Shown here one piece after another: positions 48,046 to 56,642 of a stretch of DNA of 64,000 nt. Position 1 is the stretch's first letter. Each line of letters starts with the position of its first letter. The notes below the pieces were generated by a model. That model was given only the letters and a program-made list of their open reading frames with translations, was not told where the DNA came from and ran no database searches. The stretch covers positions 1,116,001 through 1,180,000 of the forward strand of contig MKSV01000007.1 of assembly GCA_001897435.1 (NCBI GenBank), written 5' to 3'. This DNA comes from Acidobacteriales bacterium 59-55 (lineage in GTDB: Bacteria; Acidobacteriota; Terriglobia; Terriglobales; Acidobacteriaceae). A program made the translations under genes and the position numbers.

Positions 48046-48398
48046 AGCACACGCCAGACCCGGCTCCGCCCTGGCTCGAGACCACAGCCGAAGTCATCGC
48101 CTGCAAGTACGAGTTCGGAGCAGGGCGAGCCCTCGCCTTCGGCATCCCCACCAGCAAACACTTCCTCATCACCTTCACCTACTACGCCCACGGCAAAACT
48201 TACACCGACGAGTTCACCTCCCGCACCTATCTCGAACAGGGCCGCACCTTCACTCTCAGTTACAATCCTCTGAACCCGGGGCAAAATACAAAATCTGCTT
48301 CACTCTCCGCCGGAAGAATGCCACTCTTCGCCATAGGAATCGCCGGGTCCGTCATCCTTTCGCTCATCTATTTCGGCATGCTGCGCGGCTGCAATTAG
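48042..48398 (+). CDS. DUF3592 domain protein
   Basis: 118-aa protein with a beta-rich DUF3592-like domain (ETTAEVIACKYEFG, HFLITFTYYAHGKTYTDEF, FTLSYNPLNPGQN) and one C-terminal membrane helix (FAIGIAGSVILSLIYFGML). It is coupled to pncA by a 4-base overlap. The family has no known function. Confidence 0.78.
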   Translation: MKHTPDPAPPWLETTAEVIACKYEFGAGRALAFGIPTSKHFLITFTYYAHGKTYTDEFTSRTYLEQGRTFTLSYNPLNPGQNTKSASLSAGRMPLFAIGIAGSVILSLIYFGMLRGCN

Positions 48399-48594
48399 AC
48401 GGGCACCCATCTCCCGCCCCTTTGCGCAAGTTACCATTTTGATTCCTTTCCGGTTTTTTTAGGCATTTTGCTAATAATCAACGGGTTTCCTCTTGACTGT
48501 TCAGTAACCCGGTGTCATCCTAGGCACATCTCACGCTCCGTTATCGGACGTGTGCTGCGGTCCCTGCTCTGGATCCGCCCGCTACGCACAACTT

Positions 48595-49128
48595 ATGGCA
48601 ACCATGATGGCGCCCGTCGAACAACGTGAGGTGTTGCGTTGTGATCATTGCAGTCTGGTGCAGTTTCGCCCGTCGAACGCACTTTGCCGCCGCTGCCACA
48701 AATGCCTCGAGGTCGAGGAGCCGAAACTGGCTCCAGCCCCCTTGGCGCTCGTCCCCCAACAGCCCGCGCAGGAAGGTGGCATCCAGGTAGCCGCCGCCGT
48801 CCGTGACCTGCGCCATGTGCGTAACCTGTCGCAGCGTCAACTGGCCGCACGCATGAATGTGCCGCGCACGTATATCTCCAAAATTGAGAACGGCAAGGCC
48901 ATGCCTACGCTGTCCTCGCTCGATCGCCTCGCCCGCGCTCTCCAGGTGGACATCTCCACGCTGCTGCGCGATTCGAATAACCGCCATCGCGATGAGACTG
49001 CGGTTCTGATGACAGATCCCTTCCTCGCCGAGATCGCCGAGTACACCTCGCAGCTCGATGCTCTGCAACGCTCGATCTTCCTCAATCATGTCCGCGAATT
49101 AGCCGCCGGACGCCGTCGCACCGCCTAG
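48595..49128 (+). CDS. Zinc-ribbon XRE-family transcriptional regulator
   Basis: 177-aa regulator. Residues about 10-35 hold a C-x2-C...C-x2-C zinc-ribbon-like element (CDHCSLVQFRPSNALCRRC). After a Pro/Ala linker, about 63-120 form a Cro/C1 helix-turn-helix: VRDLRHVRNLSQRQLAARM, NVPRTYISKIENGKAMPTL, LDRLARALQVDISTLL. ATG 48595 is preferred to GTG 48550. Targets are unknown. The 196 bases upstream hold TTGACT (48493-48498) as a possible -35. Confidence 0.82.
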   Translation: MATMMAPVEQREVLRCDHCSLVQFRPSNALCRRCHKCLEVEEPKLAPAPLALVPQQPAQEGGIQVAAAVRDLRHVRNLSQRQLAARMNVPRTYISKIENGKAMPTLSSLDRLARALQVDISTLLRDSNNRHRDETAVLMTDPFLAEIAEYTSQLDALQRSIFLNHVRELAAGRRRTA

Positions 49129-49144
49129 TCCTCAAGCAGACCTC

Positions 49145-49185
49145 GCGCTGCATCTTCTCCCACAGGCAGGGGGAAGATGCAGCGC
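49145..49185 (+). terminator. Long hairpin after the XRE regulator gene
   Basis: Arms 49145-49157 and 49173-49185 are perfectly complementary over 13 bp and extend to 17 with one G-U pair, around a 7-base loop. It starts 17 bases after the XRE stop. The sequence after it (CTCTCC) is pyrimidine-rich but not a T-run, so it may be a terminator or an RNA structure before uppS. Confidence 0.5.
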
Positions 49186-49274
49186 CTCTCCTTTGCCTGG
49201 ATTGCCTCTACCACGACCGACCTCCGTTGCACACGCTTTCCCGGTGTGCTAGCGTCAGTCTTTGCGAGGTTGTT

Positions 49275-50207
49275 TTGCCGTCACAATCCCCCAATCGAGT
49301 CCCCAGCCGTCTCCACGAACTCTCCCCCGAGGAGCAGAGCGTCTACCGGCAGCTCGACCCCACCAAAATTCCGCAACACGTAGCCATCATCATGGACGGC
49401 AACGGCCGGTGGGCGGGTAAGCGCGCTCTCAAACGCTTTCTTGGCCACCAGCAGGGTGCCGAATCAGTCCAATACGTTGTAGAAACCGCCTCCCGCATCG
49501 ATCTTCCCTTCCTCACCCTCTACGCCTTTTCGCTAGAAAATAACCTGCGCCGTCCCAAAGCTGAGGTCAGCTTTTTGATGAAACTGCTCAAAAGCTACCT
49601 GATCGGCAATGTGAAGCGGATGAACGACAACAACGTCCGCATGGCCTATATCGGCCGCACCCACGACCTGCCCACCGAGGTGCAGGAGACGATGCAGTGG
49701 GCCATGGAGTCCACCGCCAAAAACACCGGCACCACGCTTACCCTTGCGCTCAACTACGGTGCCCGCTCCGAGATCGTCGACGCCGTCCGCAAGATTCTCA
49801 CCGGCCTCACCGCCGACGCCCATGCCCGGGGCTGCTCCATCGAAGACCTGCTCGGCGCCGGCGCGCTCGATGCCCTTGACGAGTCCAGTATCGGCCGCGC
49901 CCTCTACACCGCGCACATGCCCGATCCCGATCTGATCGTTCGCACCAGCGGCGAGCAGCGCATCTCCAACTTTCTGCTCTGGCAGATCGCCTACGCCGAG
50001 ATCTTCGTCACCGACCGTCTCTGGCCTGACTTCCGCGGCATTCACCTGCTCGAAGCCCTTGCCGACTACCAGCGTCGCGACCGCCGCTACGGTGGACTCA
50101 ACGACACCCACTCCGACGAGAAGATCGATACTCTCCAATCTGTCTCAGAACTTGAATCAGAGATTGCCACCGAACTTACCCCGCCCCACGAACTCACCCG
50201 GCGTTGA
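49275..50207 (+). CDS. uppS: Undecaprenyl diphosphate synthase (isoprenyl transferase)
   Basis: cis-Prenyltransferase making the C55 carrier for peptidoglycan and O-antigen. Key motifs: HVAIIMDGNGRWA (catalytic Asp), GHQQGAESVQ, LTLYAFSLENNLRRPKAEV, LNYGARSEIVDA and DLIVRTSGEQRISNFLLWQ. No ATG exists before the domain. TTG 49275 with GCGAGG 6 bases upstream is the best start (310 aa); TTG 49227 is possible. A 35-residue extension precedes MDGNGRW. First gene of uppS-cdsA-dxr-rseP. Confidence 0.93.
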   Translation: MPSQSPNRVPSRLHELSPEEQSVYRQLDPTKIPQHVAIIMDGNGRWAGKRALKRFLGHQQGAESVQYVVETASRIDLPFLTLYAFSLENNLRRPKAEVSFLMKLLKSYLIGNVKRMNDNNVRMAYIGRTHDLPTEVQETMQWAMESTAKNTGTTLTLALNYGARSEIVDAVRKILTGLTADAHARGCSIEDLLGAGALDALDESSIGRALYTAHMPDPDLIVRTSGEQRISNFLLWQIAYAEIFVTDRLWPDFRGIHLLEALADYQRRDRRYGGLNDTHSDEKIDTLQSVSELESEIATELTPPHELTRR

Positions 50208-50264
50208 ACCCTTCAACAACTTCTGAGTCTATGCAGAAGCAAGGCTGTATTCTCTTCAAGACCC

Positions 50265-51128
50265 ATGAAACGCATTCTCACCGCCATCGCCCTCATCGCC
50301 GCCGTCTTCGCGCTCATCTTCTTTGGCCAGCTCTGGATGATTACGCTCTTCGCTGCCATCGTCGCCGAACTGGCCGTCTATGAGTACCTTCAACTCGCCG
50401 CGGTCGGCGCCGAAACCCACGGGGCCAAGCTCCGCATTCCCTTCTGGTGGATGTCGTTTGCCACCGCGATTGCCTTCGTCGTCACCCTGCCCAACTTCCC
50501 GGTCGAGGCCCAACTCCCCGTCCTCAGCGCGCTCACGCTTGCTCTCTTCGCCTGGAACGGGTTCCGATCCCCTCTCATTCAGGTGCTGCCGGACACGGCG
50601 CAAGGCATCTTCGGCCTCATCTACATTGCCTATCCGCTCACCCTGATTCCCCTACTCTGGAAAAAAGAGGACGGAACCGCGCTGGTTGTATTTCTCATGG
50701 TCAGCGTCTGGGTGGGAGACATCGCCGCGCTGTATATCGGCCGCCGCTTCGGCCGCCATAAACTCGCTCCGCGCCTCAGCCCCGGCAAGACATGGGAGGG
50801 CTCCGCGGCCAGCATCGTCGGCAGCGTGGCCGCTGCCACCCTGGTGATCTACATCGGCGACGTGCTCAGTTCGCGCGGCAACCTGATCCTCCACACCTCG
50901 CAGCCCATGTGGCAGTCCATATTGTTGGCGGCTGTCCTCAACGTAGCTGCCCAACTCGGCGACCTGCTCGAATCTGCCATCAAGCGCGGCGCCGGAGTGA
51001 AGGACTCAGGCACAATGCTTCCGGGCCACGGCGGAATCCTCGACCGCATCGACGCCCTGCTTCTCGCTACCCCGATCCTGTGGTTTGTCCTTATCCTCAA
51101 AGATGCCTTCGGCATGGGCAGGTTCTAA
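50265..51128 (+). CDS. cdsA: Phosphatidate cytidylyltransferase
   Basis: Integral membrane enzyme making CDP-diacylglycerol from phosphatidic acid and CTP for phospholipid synthesis. The C-terminal CDS signature is complete: LLESAIKRGAGVKDSG followed by LPGHGGILDRIDALL. LSPGKTWEGSAASIVGS is also conserved. About eight hydrophobic helices; 287 aa. Lies between uppS and dxr, the order seen in many bacteria. Confidence 0.94.
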   Translation: MKRILTAIALIAAVFALIFFGQLWMITLFAAIVAELAVYEYLQLAAVGAETHGAKLRIPFWWMSFATAIAFVVTLPNFPVEAQLPVLSALTLALFAWNGFRSPLIQVLPDTAQGIFGLIYIAYPLTLIPLLWKKEDGTALVVFLMVSVWVGDIAALYIGRRFGRHKLAPRLSPGKTWEGSAASIVGSVAAATLVIYIGDVLSSRGNLILHTSQPMWQSILLAAVLNVAAQLGDLLESAIKRGAGVKDSGTMLPGHGGILDRIDALLLATPILWFVLILKDAFGMGRF

Positions 51129-51155
51129 CAACCATGTAGTGCTAAATCTGCGAAA

Positions 51156-52373
51156 ATGATGCTTGTGAAAAAGCTCGCCATTTTAGGCTCCACCGGCTCT
51201 ATCGGCCACAGTACTCTCTCCATCTGCGAATCCTTCCCCGACCGCTACCAGGTCATCTCCCTGGCCGCCGGGAAAAATGCCGACACGGCTTTTGAGCAGT
51301 GCGTCCGCTGGCAGCCGAAGGTTATCTCGATCGCCACGGAAGAGCTTGCGGGCAAACTCCAGAGCCGCCTCAAGGCCGCGGGTGTCACCGGCATCGAGAT
51401 CGTCTACGGCACTGCCGGAACCATCCGCGTCGCGACACTACCCGAAGTTGATTTCGTGGTCTCCGCCATCGTCGGTGTGGCGGGGCTCGAAGCTACCTAT
51501 GCCGCCGTCTGCGCGGGCAAGACCATCGGCCTCGCCAACAAGGAGTGCCTCGTCGCCGCGGGCGAACTCATCATCGCCGCCGCCAGGCAGCACAACGTCG
51601 CGCTGCTCCCCATCGACTCCGAACACAACGCTGTCCATCAGGCCATGCGTGGCGGTACACCGGCAGAGGTCAAGCAGATCTGGCTCACTGCCTCCGGAGG
51701 CCCCTTCCGCAACACGCCGCTCGCCGATTTCTCCAAGATCACTCCGCAACAGGCACTCAAGCACCCTACCTGGGTGATGGGACAGCGCATCACCATCGAC
51801 TCCGCCACTATGATGAACAAGGGCTTCGAGGTCATCGAGGCCTGCCGCCTCTTCAACCTGCCTCCCGCGCAGGTCCGCGTCACCATCCATCCCCAGTCCA
51901 CCGTCCACTCACTGGTCGAATTCGTCGATGGCAGCATCCTCGCCCAGATCTCCGTCACCGACATGCGCCTCCCCATCCTCTATGCGCTTAGCTACCCTGA
52001 ACGCGTTGCGGTAGACGGAAAGGTCGATCTTGCCTTCGACCTCGCAACTCTCAGCCATCTCGATTTTTCTCAGCCTGACCTTGCCCGCTTTCCCTGCCTG
52101 CGGCTCGCCTACGAAGCCGCGGCGGCAGGCGGCAAAGCCCCCATCGCCCTCAACGCAGCCGACGAGGTTGCCGTGGCCGCCTTCCTCAATCCGGACCCCG
52201 GCAAGACCATCCCTTTTATGGGCATTCCGCGTACAATTGAGGCTGTGCTGATCGAAACCTCCGGCCCGCGCCCTGCCACCATCCAGCAAGTGCTGGAGGC
52301 AGACCTTGCTGCGCGAGAGTGTGCCAGCGAAGTGATTACCCGACAGACCACAGGCGCTCTTCGTAATCGATAG
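51156..52373 (+). CDS. dxr: 1-deoxy-D-xylulose-5-phosphate reductoisomerase
   Basis: NADPH enzyme forming MEP, the committed step of the non-mevalonate isoprenoid pathway. NADPH-binding LAILGSTGSIGHSTLSI begins the chain. LANKECLVAAGELI and LPIDSEHNAVHQAM (metal ligands Asp, Glu), WLTASGGPFRN and TIDSATMMNKGFEVIEA follow. 405 aa is normal. It supplies isoprenoid units to UppS encoded upstream in the same operon. ATG 51159 is an alternative start. Confidence 0.95.
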   Translation: MMLVKKLAILGSTGSIGHSTLSICESFPDRYQVISLAAGKNADTAFEQCVRWQPKVISIATEELAGKLQSRLKAAGVTGIEIVYGTAGTIRVATLPEVDFVVSAIVGVAGLEATYAAVCAGKTIGLANKECLVAAGELIIAAARQHNVALLPIDSEHNAVHQAMRGGTPAEVKQIWLTASGGPFRNTPLADFSKITPQQALKHPTWVMGQRITIDSATMMNKGFEVIEACRLFNLPPAQVRVTIHPQSTVHSLVEFVDGSILAQISVTDMRLPILYALSYPERVAVDGKVDLAFDLATLSHLDFSQPDLARFPCLRLAYEAAAAGGKAPIALNAADEVAVAAFLNPDPGKTIPFMGIPRTIEAVLIETSGPRPATIQQVLEADLAARECASEVITRQTTGALRNR

Positions 52374-52413
52374 CTCCTAACTTCCTACTCAGCAACGAGG
52401 TTTCCACTCTCCC

Positions 52414-53763
52414 ATGTCGACAGTCATTCAGCTTGCCATCGTCCTTGGCATCATGGTTCTAGTGCATGAACTTGGGCATTTTATCGTTGCCAAGCTCTGC
52501 AAGGTTCGCGTCGAGGTCTTCTCCATCGGCTTCGGCACCCGGCTCTTCGGCTTCAAACGCGGCGATACCGACTATCGTCTCAGCCTTCTTCCTCTAGGCG
52601 GCTACGTCAAGATGTCCGGCGAGATGCCGGGCGAAGCCAAAAGCGACGACCCCGGCGAGTTGGAGAACCATCCCCGCTGGCAGCGCGTCCTGATTGCCCT
52701 CGCCGGTCCTTTCGCCAACTTTCTGCTCGCCATCGCTCTGATGACCGGCGTCTACATGGTCCACAACGAGGTGCAGGCCTACATTCACGGCCCAGCCCAC
52801 GTCGATTATGTTTCGGCCAACACCCCTGCCGCCCGCACCGGCATCCACTCTGGCGACACGATCGTCCACTACGACACCATCGAGAATCCAACCTGGGACC
52901 AGGTCGCCATCCGATCCCTGCTGAATCTCAACCAGACGATTCCGTTCTCCTACGTTCACGACGGTCAGCGGACCAATACCAAGCTCTTCGTCGAAGCCAA
53001 GGGCGGCGCTGAGAATTTCGCTCTGGACACCCTCGGCCTTATCCCCGTTATGCAGGAGGCGCCGGTCCAGGTCGCGTCGCTTGAACCCAATATGCCCGCT
53101 ACCCGGGCTGGCCTTGAGCCAGGCGACAAGGTTGTTGCAATCGACGGACTGCACCTTCACTATGTTCCCGCCCTGCTAGCCTACATGCAGGACCAGGCGG
53201 GCAAGCCTTCCACCCTTACCGTTGAGCGTAATGGCAAGACCATCCCCATCAAGATCACTCCTGAGCTGGCCGATGTTGGCGACGGCACCAAGGACTATCG
53301 GCTCGGCTTCAGCGCGCTTCCCCCGCCCGTCACCGTTCAGCGTCTTCCTTTCGGCAAAGCGGCAGTTGCCTCATGGGAGTTCAATAAAAAAGGCTCCATG
53401 CTCATTGTCGAAGTCCTCAAGCGCATGTTCACGCGCCAGGTCTCTGTCCGCAGCCTCAGCGGTCCGATCGGCATCGGCCAGCAGATCCACCAGGCCGTCT
53501 CCATGCCTGGCTGGATGCCACTCGTCGGCCTCATGGCCTATATCTCGCTTAATCTCGGCATCTTCAATCTGCTCCCGATCCCTATCCTCGACGGCGGTAT
53601 GATTCTCTTCCTCATCATCGAAAGCATCATTCGGCGGGATGTCAACCAACAGATTAAGGAGCGCGTCTATCAGATTGCATTTGTTTGCCTTCTGGTGTTT
53701 GCGACATTCGTCATCTTCAACGACATCACGAAGCTCTCTATCTTCAGCAAGCTCAAACCTTAG
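52414..53763 (+). CDS. rseP: RIP metalloprotease RseP
   Basis: Site-2 zinc metalloprotease of the inner membrane that cleaves membrane anti-sigma factors and signal-peptide remnants. The zinc site HELGH is in IMVLVHELGHFIVAKL; the third ligand Asp is in NLLPIPILDGGMIL. Two PDZ-like domains lie at about 120-310 (TPAARTGIHSGDTIVHYD; MPATRAGLEPGDKVVAIDG). 449 aa matches E. coli RseP. Last gene of the cluster, followed by a strong terminator. Confidence 0.94.
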   Translation: MSTVIQLAIVLGIMVLVHELGHFIVAKLCKVRVEVFSIGFGTRLFGFKRGDTDYRLSLLPLGGYVKMSGEMPGEAKSDDPGELENHPRWQRVLIALAGPFANFLLAIALMTGVYMVHNEVQAYIHGPAHVDYVSANTPAARTGIHSGDTIVHYDTIENPTWDQVAIRSLLNLNQTIPFSYVHDGQRTNTKLFVEAKGGAENFALDTLGLIPVMQEAPVQVASLEPNMPATRAGLEPGDKVVAIDGLHLHYVPALLAYMQDQAGKPSTLTVERNGKTIPIKITPELADVGDGTKDYRLGFSALPPPVTVQRLPFGKAAVASWEFNKKGSMLIVEVLKRMFTRQVSVRSLSGPIGIGQQIHQAVSMPGWMPLVGLMAYISLNLGIFNLLPIPILDGGMILFLIIESIIRRDVNQQIKERVYQIAFVCLLVFATFVIFNDITKLSIFSKLKP

Positions 53764-53767
53764 GGAC

Positions 53768-53820
53768 GACACGAAAAAAGCGGCCGACAGATAACCTCTG
53801 TCGGCCGCTTTTTTCGTGTC
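53768..53820. terminator. Bidirectional rho-independent terminator
   Basis: A perfect 23-bp inverted repeat (53768-53790 with 53798-53820) around a 7-base loop, with GCGGCCGACAG stem core and a T6 run on each strand. It lies between converging rseP and the phosphoesterase gene and should end both transcripts. Confidence 0.93.
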
Positions 53821-53824
53821 TGTT

Positions 53825-54805
53825 CTACTTCGCCGAGCGTAACTCTGCGACGATCTCCCCGGCGGCCTTCCGCGCCTCATCTTCGCAATCTGGAGGGAAG
53901 CTGATTGCGCCGACGCGCGCGTGACCACCGCCGCCATATCTCTCGCAAATCTCCGCAAGATTCACCAGTCTTTCTGCCGGAAGAGTCGTCCATGGATTCG
54001 TTCCCACCGCAACCTTCGTTCGGAACGATGACTTGCTCAACCCAACGTTATAGATACCCTCCGGGTGCAGATAGTAAGGGATGAACTTGTTGTATCCCTC
54101 TGTGGGCTGGTCCGTAATGTCAAACTTAATCACGCCGTTATCCAGAGTGGCCCGCGAACCGATCAGTTCAATTGCCGCGCGATGCCGCTCCATCAGCGGC
54201 CCTAACAATTCCTGTACGAACGCCTGATCCAGTACCTTCTGCAAGGGCATCTCCGTGAGCAGCGGAATCAGCCGTGGCACCAGGTTGTCATCCGAAGAGC
54301 TTTCAATCGCCATCGTCAGCTTCATCGCCGGAGCGGCCATCTCGACCGCCGCGTGCGCGCTCTCGTATTTCGCTCCATCGACGATGTTCGCCCACTTGAT
54401 CAACTCCGCAAGCGGAGTTGTATCGAACCCGAAATTGATCCGCGCAATATCGGCGATCAGGCTGGTGCAGGAGATATAGTTCGGGTCATAAAATTTCCGC
54501 AGCCGCTGCGACCCATCCTCCTGTCCCCGTTCAAAATCTTTCTGGTCTTCCGCCGTCAAAAATGCGCTCAGATGATGATCGAACCACCACGTCACCTTCG
54601 GCGATGCGGAATATTTGAAGTCGACAATCGCATTCTCGCCGTCTACAAAATCCCGCTCCTCGAACAGCGCCCCCGCCCGATGCACCAGCCCATGATAGTC
54701 ATAGCGTTCTACGCCGCCGACGCACTCGCGATGAAACCGCGTAAACACCGACGCCGAGCAGGCCCCATCGAAACATTTATCGTGATAAAAGATCCGGCAA
54801 TTCAA
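53825..54805 (-). CDS. DHH-like phosphoesterase
   Basis: Predicted metal-dependent phosphoesterase related to the DHH superfamily, 326 aa. Motifs: IFYHDKCFDGACSA near the start, AIVDFKYS, the WWFDHHLSAF motif, and the substrate-binding GGGGHARVGAISFP near the end. Relatives act on oligonucleotides, cyclic dinucleotides or polyphosphate; the substrate here is not shown. I choose TTG 54805 (NCRIFYHD) because GGAGG lies 7 bases upstream. The longer frame to 54961 overlaps the antiporter gene and lacks similarity. Confidence 0.82.
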   Translation of the reverse strand: MNCRIFYHDKCFDGACSASVFTRFHRECVGGVERYDYHGLVHRAGALFEERDFVDGENAIVDFKYSASPKVTWWFDHHLSAFLTAEDQKDFERGQEDGSQRLRKFYDPNYISCTSLIADIARINFGFDTTPLAELIKWANIVDGAKYESAHAAVEMAAPAMKLTMAIESSSDDNLVPRLIPLLTEMPLQKVLDQAFVQELLGPLMERHRAAIELIGSRATLDNGVIKFDITDQPTEGYNKFIPYYLHPEGIYNVGLSKSSFRTKVAVGTNPWTTLPAERLVNLAEICERYGGGGHARVGAISFPPDCEDEARKAAGEIVAELRSAK

Positions 54806-54893
54806 GCAGCATCCTCCAGGCAGGCACAGCCGATGCCGACGGTGCGAATCCTTAGCATAGCGCACCGGGCCCCCGAAGCCGACAAGCGGCCTC

Positions 54894-56504
54894 CTAGAGC
54901 TTCGCCACCTGGTAGCGGCTCTCTTCGAGGTCCAACTCCCGTTCCATCGTGCGCAGGACATCGTCGCTGATACGACCTTGATCGCGCAGCCGAATGATCG
55001 CCCGCCGCTCCGCTCTCACCGCACCCTCTGCTGTCTCGATCACGTGCCGGTACGTTCCGTTGTCCTGTTCCTCTCCATACCCCGACTCAACCTGCTCCAA
55101 ACGGTGCCGGTAGCGGTCCAGCAAGTCGTCGAATGAGTGGAAGTAGCTGTCACCGCTCTGCTTTCGTCCTTCCTCCAGGTACCCAATCGCATCTTCAAGC
55201 GCGATCCTCCGCGCCTCTCTCTCCTCCGCGCTCATCCCCGTGGTACGGGCGAGTCCGAGCCCGCGAATCAGCGTGGGCAGCGTCAATCCCTGCACCACCA
55301 GCGTCACCAGGATCACGCAGAAGGCGAGAAATACGATCAGGTTTCTCGGTCCGAAGATTCTCCCATCCGCCAGTATCTCGGGAACCGAGATCGCGGCGGC
55401 CAGCGCCACCACTCCACGCATCCCCGTCCATCCGATGACAAAGACGTCGCGCGCGTCAGGCTGCTTCTCCACATGTCCCGTCCATCGCCGCAGCAGTGAC
55501 GCCATCTTCACTGCGGGAAACACCCATGCCATCCGCAGCGCGATCAGTATCACGCTAAAGGCCACGCCATATTCCAACAGAGTCGCCAGCCCGTATTCGC
55601 CGCGAATGCCCGCCAGCACATAGGGCAGTTGCAAACCGATCAGCACAAATACCAGGCCGTTCATCATAAAAGTCAATGCGTCCCAGACCGACATCACCTG
55701 GAGGCGCACTCCCGGAGAAAAGAATGTGGCGCTCTTCCGGCTTAGATAAAGTCCGCACGCAACCACTGCAAGCACGCCTGAGGCCTTTGCCTCCTCCGCA
55801 CCCAGATACGCGGCATAGGGAACAATCAGGCTCAGCACGATCTCGATCGGCCCGTTGTCAACAAATTTTTCCAGCCAGCCTACGACCAGGCCAATCAGAA
55901 GGCCGACGCCTACCCCACCCACAATCAGGTAGATCAGCCGCAAAATTCCGCTTCCCACCTCAGGTGCTTCGCCGCTCATGATGATGCTGATCCCAATCTC
56001 CAGCGCCAGCAGGCCAGTGGCATCGTTCAGCAGGCTCTCGCCCTCCAGAATCTCGACAATCCGCCGCGGCAATCCTATCGAGTGCGCGATCGAAGCCGCC
56101 GCAATCGGGTCTGTCGTCGAAACCACCGCGCCCAGCAGAAAACCCGCCTTCCAATCCAGTGCCGTAATAAAGTGCTCGGAGAACAGGGCCACGCCCCAGA
56201 CAGTAAAGCCCACCAGCCCCACTGCCAGAAAAGAGATCAGCACCAGATTGTGGCGAAACTCTCTCCACGACGTCGCCCACGCCGCCGAGTTCAGCAGAGG
56301 CGGCAAAAAAATCAGGAAGACCAGGCTGGGGTCGAGCGGAATCCGCGGCATGCCCGGCACGAAACTGATGACCAGTCCAGCCACGACAAGCACAATCGGG
56401 TACGGTATCTTCAAGCGATGCGCAATGGCCGAGAATGACGCCACCATCATCAGCAGCAGCAGGATCACAATCTCTAACCCATGAAGACTCGCCCCGGAAG
56501 ACAT
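54894..56504 (-). CDS. CPA1 family Na+/H+ antiporter
   Basis: Inner-membrane monovalent cation/proton antiporter of the CPA1 (NhaP/NHE) type, 536 aa. About 12 helices; ion-binding VVSTTDPIAAASI (Asp), EGESLLNDATGLLALE (Asn-Asp) and WTGMRGVVALAAAISVP (Arg) are the family signatures. A 100-residue soluble tail (about 430-536) is mostly helical and charged. ATG 56504 (MSSGAS) has AAAGGGGG 7 bases upstream and is preferred over 56534. Confidence 0.9.
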   Translation of the reverse strand: MSSGASLHGLEIVILLLLMMVASFSAIAHRLKIPYPIVLVVAGLVISFVPGMPRIPLDPSLVFLIFLPPLLNSAAWATSWREFRHNLVLISFLAVGLVGFTVWGVALFSEHFITALDWKAGFLLGAVVSTTDPIAAASIAHSIGLPRRIVEILEGESLLNDATGLLALEIGISIIMSGEAPEVGSGILRLIYLIVGGVGVGLLIGLVVGWLEKFVDNGPIEIVLSLIVPYAAYLGAEEAKASGVLAVVACGLYLSRKSATFFSPGVRLQVMSVWDALTFMMNGLVFVLIGLQLPYVLAGIRGEYGLATLLEYGVAFSVILIALRMAWVFPAVKMASLLRRWTGHVEKQPDARDVFVIGWTGMRGVVALAAAISVPEILADGRIFGPRNLIVFLAFCVILVTLVVQGLTLPTLIRGLGLARTTGMSAEEREARRIALEDAIGYLEEGRKQSGDSYFHSFDDLLDRYRHRLEQVESGYGEEQDNGTYRHVIETAEGAVRAERRAIIRLRDQGRISDDVLRTMERELDLEESRYQVAKL

Positions 56505-56642
56505 CCACCCACCCCCTTTCTTTAGTCTTTTCAAATAGCAATTGAGGCAAGTGCCGCCTCCGCTGCCATTCTCCGAGCATAACAGCGCCTCCCGTCATCT
56601 CGACACCCCTTATCAATCTGCATTTAGACTTTGGAGAAGCGC